DNA of 64,000 nucleotides from Gossypium raimondii (lineage: Eukaryota > Streptophyta > Magnoliopsida > Malvales > Malvaceae), in assembly GCF_025698545.1 (NCBI RefSeq), contig NC_068569.1:1984001-2048000 (forward strand). Reading direction: 5' to 3'. Below, piece by piece: positions 55,901 through 64,000 of the stretch; the first letter of the stretch is position 1; every line of letters begins with the position of its first letter. The notes below the pieces were generated by a model. That model made no database searches. It was given only the letters and a program-made list of their open reading frames with translations, and was not told the DNA's origin. Both the position numbers and the translations under genes were made by a program.

Positions 55901-58900
55901 ACGTTCTCTTCATTGCTCTGTAGAATTTGTCTCAATAATAGAATTGAAGCTGTTTTTGGCTTCAAACACATTTTAAGCAAATCATCAGCTCTCCCTTTTA
56001 TAACTGATAGGAGGGATTCTACTACATCCATCTCCACGAGGCCATTGATTGAAGGCCTTAAAAGATATATAAGCACAATTGCCTCTTCCAAACCTTGCTT
56101 AAACAAACCAACAATACGTTGGACATCGGAGTCGACTCGAGTTAATGTATGGATCACAGTTTCATCTCTTAAACCCAGTTCACACAGGAGAAAAAAGGTG
56201 GCTTTCAGCACCTGGAGGTCCACTGAATTGAAGAGGATCTCCACAAATCCATTGATCACTGCTGGTTTTGAGAGCATAGTTAGAATATCAGGCTCTATAC
56301 TCATGTCTTGCCAAAACCTCTCTATTTGAAGAACAGCCCTCTCCGATTCCTTGAGAATTTCAGACATACAAAGACTGGTAATCGCTTGGCGTAACTCATT
56401 GATGGTTCTATCCATGTTGGCTTGGCTTATGACACTATTAGGAGAAGTTGAAGGAGGAACCACTGGCTTCACCATTGGCTCATGATGATCAGTTTCTACA
56501 ACTTGCAGATTCTGGGACTGATGCGGGGGGGTTGCACCCGGATTCTTTTCTTGCCAGCTCGCTATGAGCCTCTTGAGTACGTAATTCGTTTTAGGCAACT
56601 GAGTACTATGTAGACTCTGACGGGTGATGGGGCACGTCGAGTTTCCCCGATCCAACCATTCCCGGATTGCTCGACGCTCATAAGTCTGGCCTGTTTCTAG
56701 GGTGACTGGGTCATCAAACAAATGACTTGTGATGGGGCAAACAAAATCCTTGGGAGGTGTATGTTTTCCACTGCCAGGAGGGTTACCATTATCCGCCATT
56801 AGATAATGAGGAGACCTGATGGAGATGCCAGAAAGTCAAGTAGACAATATGTAAAAGACGATTGCTAATCAATATTTTCTTTTTTTCCAATATTACTTAC
56901 CGACTGGAATCAGCAAAGACAGGCTGCTTTTGTTTCCGTGTCGGACTATTTCCATGTTCCAACAATGCACTTTCTTTGTCATTTTCCTACAAAGAAGACA
57001 AACATAATATTTTACAAAACTATAAAATAAATAGCCTTGTTATTTCAGTCCAAGGGTGGGGATTTGTTTTTCTTGTTTGTAACGAGTAGATTACCTCGAT
57101 ATCGGCATCAGATTCCGAGGAACAAGAGTTGGGTGAATTGTCTTCGGAAAGAGACTCCATTTCAGAATCAGAAATTGAAGTTGGCGATGTTATCAGTGTC
57201 CTAGAATTTTGTCTTTTAAGGACATTTACAGACACTCTTTGAGGATAAAACGGTGGAGACTTGGATTTGCTGCTACTGCGAGAAAATTCAACTGATCTTT
57301 CTCCTTCAGCCCATATTGGCTGCATGACAGCAACAAACAGGACTAAGCTAAGATTTGTCAAATTGAATTCATATTTCAGACATTAAACTACGCTTTTCAC
57401 ACTGAAAAGTTAAGACTTATTATCCATCCATTAACCCAAAATGGCAAAGAATTATTAACCCATTTTCAGATCGTATAATTTTTAATTTTTGAAACAAGAA
57501 ATGGAAATCACTTTCTTTTCCTGCAAGCTGGAAGTAGCAGTCAATTGGAATAATCCAATCAATATAATAAATTAAAACATTTTAAAAAATGGGGGTAATT
57601 AGAAATCCAAGGTTCAGCCATAATATTTCCAGATTAAAGAAGCTTTCAAGGGGTCCACTATCAATGGTGTTAGCGTATTATTATGCCACACCAGTACAAT
57701 AATAATCCTCCAGGCATTGCGGTCGAACAAAAGCTTACATTGAAAAGTGGATTTAAAAACAGTAATATAATATAAACTATTAAGCAAGTCTTGTTTTTCT
57801 TTTTGCACAAGCATACTGTATTTGCTTGACTGATTCAAAGATAATATAATAAGCCAAACTGTCAAAACACACACGCTGCAACAGAAAAACGCGGTCAGGA
57901 TACACTTATGAAATAAATAAATGAAACATGGACTTGAATGTGTCAAAGCAAATTCACCAGTTTTGACCAAAAATGAGCAAATTTAGGGTTACCATTCAAG
58001 TCTATAGTTTATAACTATAGCTAAATATGAACAGGTCATGAACATTAAATAAAATCTAGGTGTTGATTAATTAAAAGCTACAGCAAAATATATTACATTA
58101 TACCGTCCGTTTTTCAATCCAAGTTCCTTGGCTTTGACGTTGTCATCATCTTCTTCACGATAGTCTACTTCTTCACTTTTCTCTGATTGCTTAAACACCA
58201 AATCCGGCGGATTAATGGATCTGTTTTCATCATTATTTGCTAGAACCTCTTTGAAATACTTAACGAAAACCCTGCAATTCTCGTCGAGAACCTCTTCGTA
58301 ATTTCTTTCCAGTTCTTTCAACTCCAAAGCTTGATCACCACTCATTTTCGATAGCAATTTAGAGCATGGAACGACCACCGAAACATCACATATGGAATAA
58401 TCGTCTGTATCGTGATTCGCATTTTGCGATAAGGATGACAAAATGGTCGATCTTTGTTCGTTGAACCGTTGAAGAACGGGTAGGAAATGAACGAGAAAGA
58501 GGTCTTCGAAAAGGGTGGGTGCTAGTTCTGATCGAGCTACTGAAGGGTCTAAATAGAAAACTTGTAGGAGACTAATGGAGGAATTGATGGGTTGGTTTGA
58601 CAAAGCGTAAATGAGAGATAGGAGGAAAGAAGAGAAGGTCGTTTCGGGGTAGGAAACGAGGAGCTTTTCAGCAAGGCGGAGAGAGGAGGATTGGATGGCG
58701 GTGTTAGATGTGGAAATGGCGTTTTCTAGAGTTTCGGCGGCGAGCTTTAAGGGTTTGAGTGTGATTTGATCGGAGGGCAAAAGCTTGCAACGTAAGGTAG
58801 AGAAAATTTGACGGCGGAGGTCGGACTGGGATAGGATTTCGAAGGTGAAGGAGGTAGTGTGATGCAGGATTTGGGTTGACGTAGTGGCGGTGGTTCCCAT
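52933..58900 (-). CDS. LIN: LIN-type E3 ubiquitin ligase (U-box plus ARM-like plus WD40)
   Basis: Fifteen exons: 58900-58097, 57319-57095, 56986-56901, 56815-55643, 55565-55421, 55333-55076, 54973-54667, 54581-54457, 54359-54243, 54156-54025, 53947-53825, 53734-53624, 53542-53396, 53295-53050, 52950-52933, giving 1338 residues. An N-terminal helical domain includes FYLDPSVARSELAPTLFEDL. A Ser-rich acidic linker follows, then a U-box at about 393-466 (PPKDFVCPITSHLFDDPVTL, ETGQTYERRAIREWLDRGN). Next come ARM/HEAT-like helices and, from about 1042, a WD40 set (GHSDGTIK|VW, YSGSLDKTTR|VW, TSEGRIQ). This order is that of legume LIN/CERBERUS, which is needed for rhizobial infection and mycorrhiza. 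Non-legumes have LIN-like genes of less certain role. Each WD repeat tends to occupy its own exon. The frame is whole throughout. Confidence 0.88.
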
Positions 58901-60861
58901 GACGGTGCGGTGGTGATATTGCTTGACCGTAACGGTTATGTTTTGAGTAAAACGCTCAAAGTGAGGTTTTAGATACAAGGGGTGATGATGATGATGATAT
59001 TAACCGAAATACCAAAATCTTTGTGCTGGCGCGAAGACAACGGAACGCCATGTGAAAATGACCGATTAGTCCTTTGTCATTTAAACTTTAGTGCTTAAAA
59101 ATAAAGATTAATTATGCAATACAAAATAAAAGACAAAGAAGAAGAGCCCCCCTCTTTGCCGCCCAGGCCGGCCTCACCGCAACGCGGTTCTAGCGTACGG
59201 AGACTGCTTCCAATCTCGGGCGTTGAAGCAGGTTCTTCCATTTGTGTCAATGATCAAAGCACGAGACTCGGAATGTTAGATATGGGCTATAAAAAAAATG
59301 GATTAAAGATTCATTCGTCGGGCTTGGAATTTTCTCGCATATATTTCATGACTCAGCACCTCAGCCGATTGCCTACGTTGCATTAGTTCTCAATTAATTA
59401 GTATTATTGGTTAAAGATCAATCAAATAATGCAGGATTAAAGATTGGGTCATACAGAAAGTTAATGATAAATTATTAGTGTAGCAAGTTGCTGCAGTTTT
59501 TGATTGAGCTGATGAATTCAACTTGTCGTCTTCACTGCTTACCCACAGCCTTTACCCGATTACATTTGTCCATATATTTATAATATATTGCCTTGCCTGC
59601 CATCCAAAATGGGAAGTAGAGAATTTATAATATCTTTTACTATTTTAGTTCAAGTTAATTGTTAGAGTTTGTGTTATTCGAATCTTGTCACTTTTTGAAG
59701 AAATAAATATAGCGACAAAATAAGGAAATTTGTATAGGGTTGGGTTGTGGGGTGGAGCCCTTGCGAATTATACTGCACAAGTTGAATCCGTATAAAATTA
59801 CACTTCAAACTATTTGACTTTAATTAAAATAGGATTTTTCAACCCTTAAATAGATATAGTCAAAACTCTCATTGTATCATTTGTTTTTCAATATTAATGA
59901 ATTTCTTCTCTTCTCGAATGAGTTTTTACATAAAAGTTGTGTTCTTATTTTCTTTTTATTATTGCTTATTTGCAATTCCAATTGAATTTGGGTAGGCCCC
60001 AGAAAACCCAAGTAATTCTTCTACCAGATCTATTTACAAATTAATCTGAAAACTCTACTACATGCTTCACATTGTCAGGTAACAATGGGTAAAGTTTGAT
60101 GTGCCCATAACAATGGAGAAAATAAATGTATGTATACTTTACTCCAACTCGATTGAATACCAATTTATAAGTTTAAGTTTCATTCGAGACTTAATCGGGC
60201 TATTTAAGATTAAACTCGATTAATCTCATTTATCATTTTTTTTGTAATTAAACTTTAATTCAAGGTTTATTAAGGTTGTTTATATTTAAACTATTGTAAA
60301 TATATAAAAGTATATTAAAAATAAAAAATTCTATTCAACTCACAAGAATCAAATATTAAAAAACTTAAATTCAAGTGAATCGACAACTCAAAGACCTCTC
60401 GATAATTACTTATTTTGCAAACACGGAAATCTCATTTACATGTTAAGTAAGAGGTTCTTGGAATGTGATAATAAAGTCAAACACCAAGTAAGATTCCCTC
60501 GATTGTTAGATGATGGAACTGACAGATCAGAAGCTAATTAATTAAGTGCTAGGGTAGGGCTTCTTCAGGAATCTGGAATGGAACATCAATTGCTTAATTT
60601 CTGGCTAATACTATTTTAAATTACAAGTCAATTTTGATTTAAAAAAGTCAAACCCGGCTCGTGGAGTAAACCATACTAGTATTTCAATGCAGCAGAATCA
60701 AAATGGGTCTCGGAGAGGTGGGTTGGATCAAGAAAGCCGCATGTATCGCTACATCTTTTATTTATTTTGGGCCTATCTAGCATGGGCTTTAAAATTGCCC
60801 AAGAGCTTAATAGAAGGTGATAAAGGGACACGTTCCTAGACGTGTATGATGCATTAATTTT
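58901..60861. other. Intergenic upstream of the LIN-like gene
   Basis: A GC-rich island at about 59145-59260 (CCGCCCAGGCCGGCCTCACC...) stands out from the AT-rich surroundings. It carries an open frame (59114-59386, 90 codons, starting ATG) that resembles no family I know. The rest is AT-rich with no exon. Confidence 0.4.
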
Positions 60862-61197
60862 GGTTAAAATATGCTAAAAGTCCTTGTACTTTTTTATAGA
60901 TTTGGAATTTAGTCCTTTTACCTTTTAGATTTCAAAATTATAGTCCAATGATTAATCTTATTAAACTTCTTCTGTTAAATTTATTGGTATGATAGTTTGA
61001 AATAAACAAATACTCACCTTGGAAGCCATGTACCAAGAAAATGATGTTATAATAAACTTAAATTTAATAAAAGAATTAACAATCAAACTTACATTTTTAA
61101 ATCTAAAAAGTTGAATGATTAAATTCTTTGAAACAAAAGTAGAGGGATTAAATTTTAAATTGTTGGAGAGTATGGGGAATTGAAGCAAATTTTAACC
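60862..61197. mobile_element. Inverted-repeat MITE, 336 bp, probable 9-bp target duplication
   Basis: The left end GGTTAAAATATGCTAAAAGT pairs with the reverse complement of the right end, GGTTAAAATTTGCTTCAATT. Both arms continue with TTTAGTCCTTTTAC-like and TTTAATCCCTCTAC-like words. The flanks are ATTAATTTT (60853-60861) and ATTCAATTT (61198-61206), matching at seven of nine positions. The terminal GGTTAAA and the AGTCC motif are shared with the element at 19905, so it is probably the same Mutator-like family. It is non-coding. Confidence 0.6.
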
Positions 61198-62238
61198 ATT
61201 CAATTTCCATCTATCACATTAATTTTAGGAAAATTAAAAAGGAAATTTTGATTGGGCAAAAGAAAATATATAGTAGGGAGTGGGATTGGCGGTGGACATT
61301 GGCACATTGCAAGTTACCACGCCATGCCAACATGTAACATTCCATCATGTTGACATGATATCATGCATGCGCCACATGGGACAGAATCATTCACGCATGA
61401 CACGTGTTGCGCGTCTTGACAATTCATGTGGAAAAAGAAAAGACTAATACTAATGATTTGCGTCGTTGAACTGATTATGTTCCATCTATGATAATATATT
61501 CAAATTTTTCTTCTTTCATGTCAAAATTACATACCTAGTCATCTGAATTCTTGTCACTATCTCTATATTTGTATCATTTTCCAAGAAATTAAGGCCACTG
61601 GATAAACTAATCAAATCGTAAGAATAACGTAAACAATACTAATATCTAAACCCTAATTCTTTTATTATGAAAGTCTAAAGCATAATTCAATAAAAATAAT
61701 TAATCCATCTTGCTCTTACATCCGAATTATTTATCATATAAATTTATTTTATAAGTTTTACAAGTATAAACATGTATCCGACAATGGATAAAACTTAAAA
61801 TTGGGATTAGACTCGTAAGTAGAAATTGTTAATAATAAAACTTGAATTGAATCTTTAAAGTTTAAGGTCTCCACCTTTTGTTTTGTTAACAGAACCAATG
61901 CCTCATTGACAAAATTTTATAAAATAAAAATATGTGCATGGTAAATTTAACCATATCCAAATTTAAAGTATCACAATGCACACGATATAAAAATATATAT
62001 ATTTGCTGAATCAAATAGGTAAATATATTAAGATAGAAAAAGGGCAATATATTTTAATATAATATTCGATGAATTGACGTTCAATATTACATCTGGTAAT
62101 TTCAGTCAAATTCATACTAGTGGATATACATACATAAGTAAACGCAAATAGTTTAGCAGCTAAGCTTATATCTTAATTAGTAGTAAATTAGAAAGAGAGA
62201 GATAGTTCTTACAAATCACAAGGCTTGAGCTAAGCACA
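61198..62238. other. Intergenic, AT-rich
   Basis: No gene or clear repeat. The stretch at about 61300-61420 has several CATG-containing short palindromes (CATGTTGACATGATATCATG, CACGTG-like ACACGTGTTGCG) that could be transcription factor sites, but no gene starts near on this side. Confidence 0.35.
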
Positions 62239-62278
62239 CAACATGATCGACGAAATACCAACATGATCGACGAAATAC
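62239..62278. repeat. Perfect 20-bp tandem duplication
   Basis: CAACATGATCGACGAAATAC occurs twice in direct succession (62239-62258 and 62259-62278) with no mismatch. It lies just beyond the hairpin at 62300 on the 3' side of the bHLH gene. Confidence 0.9.
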
Positions 62279-62299
62279 TCCAAAGAAAGAAAGATCTTG

Positions 62300-62381
62300 T
62301 ATAGCATCATGAGCAATCAGCCTTGCAACTTTTTTTTTTTAATTAAAAAAAATTCGAAGAGTGACTGCTCATGATGTTATA
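62300..62381. repeat. 29-bp inverted repeat (hairpin) beyond the bHLH stop codon
   Basis: The left arm at 62300-62328 begins TATAGCATCATGAGCAATCA. The reverse complement of 62353-62381 begins TATAACATCATGAGCAGTCA. The arms match at about 23 of 29 positions, with a 24-base T-then-A-rich loop. The bHLH stop codon is at 62481 on the minus strand, so the hairpin starts about 100 bases downstream and is probably inside the 3' untranslated region. It matches no microRNA I know. Confidence 0.75.
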
Positions 62382-62480
62382 TCATTTTTCATCAATGATG
62401 AGATCTCTTGTGTTTTTAATCTTTTTTCTTTTTATTTTTTTTCATCTTCTAATAGTTCTAAATAAAGCCTAGTAATTCTC

Positions 62481-63999
62481 CTATCGGAAAAATCCAGCAC
62501 CCAGAGCAGGTGGAGGTGCCCAGTAATCAGCTCCATTGTCACCACTCCATACTTCAAGCGTGCATGATACTGGAACCAAGCACAGCCCTCTACTCCTCAG
62601 GTCTTTCTTTGCTTCTTCTTTACAATCCTTCAAAATGGCCAAACAAAACAATAAATAAATAAATGAACTTTTTTAATCATGCATAGTAAAGAAGAAAGTA
62701 ATCTATAAAGCTGAGAACGTCTTTTAATCTTTATTGGTTATAAAGCTTTTCTCTTTCAAAATTCCCTCCCCCCAAGTTTCATTTTGAGGTAATGGATCCA
62801 ATAAAGCTTAATTATTACCTGACCAAAACATTTTACAGTAATCATTAAGCAATAAATACTATCTTATTTCTCCACATACGCAGAGAGAGATTTTATTTTT
62901 ATTGGGAAGGACGATGTAGTTTTTTCTCTTACAGATTGTTGTTGGTGCCTCATGTTAGCTGATCCACTGCCCAAGTAAGGTAAGCTGAGAGCCTATTTTC
63001 AAGGAGAGAAGGAATTAAATTAATTGTGAGAGGCTGAATGAAACTTTAAACAGTGTGTGTGCTATCACTGTCACTGCTGGTTCATGGTTGTTTGCAAAAA
63101 ATTAAGAAAAGAAAAACATCACCTCAATTTGACTCTGAAGGAATCTGATGTACCCAATAGCTTCTGACAATACAGACGCTGTGTCAGTCTGCAAAAGGGA
63201 GAAAATAAAAAAGCATATATTATACCACACACACCATTTTAAACCTTCAAAGTCATATTTAATGGCTTTCTTTCTGTTTATGTTTCGCTGTGTGTGCTTG
63301 AAGTAAAGAAAGAAAAAAAAGAGCTTCTTTATGGGTTTTCTGCATAAAGAATATAAATGTTTTGATTCCATTAATTTCAATCAATCTGCAAAAAAAAAAA
63401 AAAAAACTAAACTTTTGACTCTTCATTGATTACACCTTATATTATACCTTCCCGAATGGAGAAACTAGCTGGTGAAGTGATGTAATCCTGTCTCCTAATT
63501 TTTCCTTCCTCACCTGTTGATGAATAAATTATTTTTGGTCACTAAAATATGTTGCTCCGATCGATAAAAGAATATGTATTTATTGAGCATTACCTTTAAG
63601 GTAGATTGGGTTGCAGAAGGTTGAACCCTAGGCTTCTTCAATGGCCCCCCTGTTGCAGTGCTGTTACACTACATAGAAGAAGGAAAAGATGAGACTTTTG
63701 ATTTTACAGCAATCTGCAACTAACCTTGTTTTTTTTAAAAATACTATTCATATCAACCACCGGTTTGTACTTTGTACTTTACCAAACTACAACAATAGAC
63801 TATGAATTTTGATATAAACTTCAAATATATATCAGCAGAAAAATGTTATTTATTCGATTTTGTTTGTTTGTTTTTTTTATTCCTCCCTCTCTCTTACCTC
63901 AGAAGACCGATCTGGCTGTGGCTGCCTCCCATGTTCAGCTTTGTTGCCTGAAAAATCCAACATGTTACTGCTGAAACTTGTGACACTGGACTTAGGTGA
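62481..63999 (-). CDS. bHLH transcription factor (bHLH112/114/123-like), 5' end outside window
   Basis: Visible exons: 63999 (continuing beyond the window)-63898, 63668-63594, 63513-63448, 63188-63123, 62992-62933, 62627-62481, giving 171 residues. [20 protein letters not shown] and [20 protein letters not shown] precede the bHLH core. The core is [20 protein letters not shown] then [20 protein letters not shown], split by introns at the usual places. The C-terminus [20 protein letters not shown] is the clade signature. The basic region lacks the His-Glu-Arg set of E-box binders, which is normal for this clade. Its members act in stress, ABA and root development. The segment between the core and the DLRSRG block is short (RHQQQS joined to DCKEEAKK), like the shorter members of the clade. 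Confidence 0.85.
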
Positions 64000-64000
64000 T

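Noticed and set aside
55754-56329. 191-codon open frame on the plus strand
   Set aside because: It is wholly antisense to exon 4 of the LIN-like gene and has no family resemblance. It is a shadow of that coding strand.
57095-58900. 58097-58900 and 57095-57319 as a separate small gene upstream of the U-box gene
   Set aside because: Exon phases join to the U-box exon in frame, and the N-terminal block resembles the start of LIN proteins, so one gene is the simpler model.
62300-62381. Hairpin as a known microRNA gene
   Set aside because: Neither arm matches a conserved plant microRNA I know, and the stem is short. Reported as a hairpin only.

Overview
The window is nuclear DNA of a dicot plant. 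Genes are split by short AT-rich GT-AG introns, intergenic DNA is very AT-rich, and every recognised protein belongs to a plant family. Several repeats (the LTR-type fossil at 16.8-18.0 kb and the small inverted-repeat elements) look like those of Malvaceae such as cotton or cacao. That placement is from memory and was not tested. I see no bacterial, organellar or viral coding block, no CRISPR array and no gene cluster that looks like a new system. The interest lies in decaying gene copies and small mobile elements.

Layout. 0-12 kb: start of a site-1 protease gene (SBT6.1, minus), divergent from a TilS/RASPBERRY3-like tRNA-lysidine synthetase (plus); a convergent Mpv17/PMP22-family membrane protein (minus); a lone SLX9-like exon (minus); and the plastid signal peptidase PLSP1 (plus). 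12-30 kb, all minus: a companion-of-cellulose-synthase/LEA_2 membrane protein, a LIKE-COV membrane protein with a retroelement fossil in its second intron, an ABI-like SCAR/WAVE-complex subunit, and a TSO1-like CXC (TCX/CPP) protein with several anomalies. 33-38 kb: a complete 13-exon plastidic glucose-transporter-type gene (plus). 38.7-41.2 kb: a CDKF;1 kinase gene whose 3' third is wrecked (minus). 42-64 kb, all minus: a type II ROP GTPase, a type II peroxiredoxin, an unrecognised conserved-looking 409-residue protein, a LIN-type U-box/WD40 E3 ligase, and the 3' part of a bHLH factor running off the window end.

These are ordinary independent plant genes, not a pathway cluster. Some themes recur by chance: plastid function (TilS-like, PLSP1, glucose transporter), cellulose and actin/microtubule control (CC-like, ABIL, ROP), and the cell cycle (CDKF;1, TCX). 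Three broken or odd copies (SLX9-like exon, TCX, CDKF;1) suggest this segment is one homoeologous or duplicated copy losing genes after polyploidy. That is an inference.

Exon boundaries were set by reading frame, GT-AG signals and remembered family sequences. In all complete models except TCX the exon lengths sum to a multiple of three. No alignment or database search was run.
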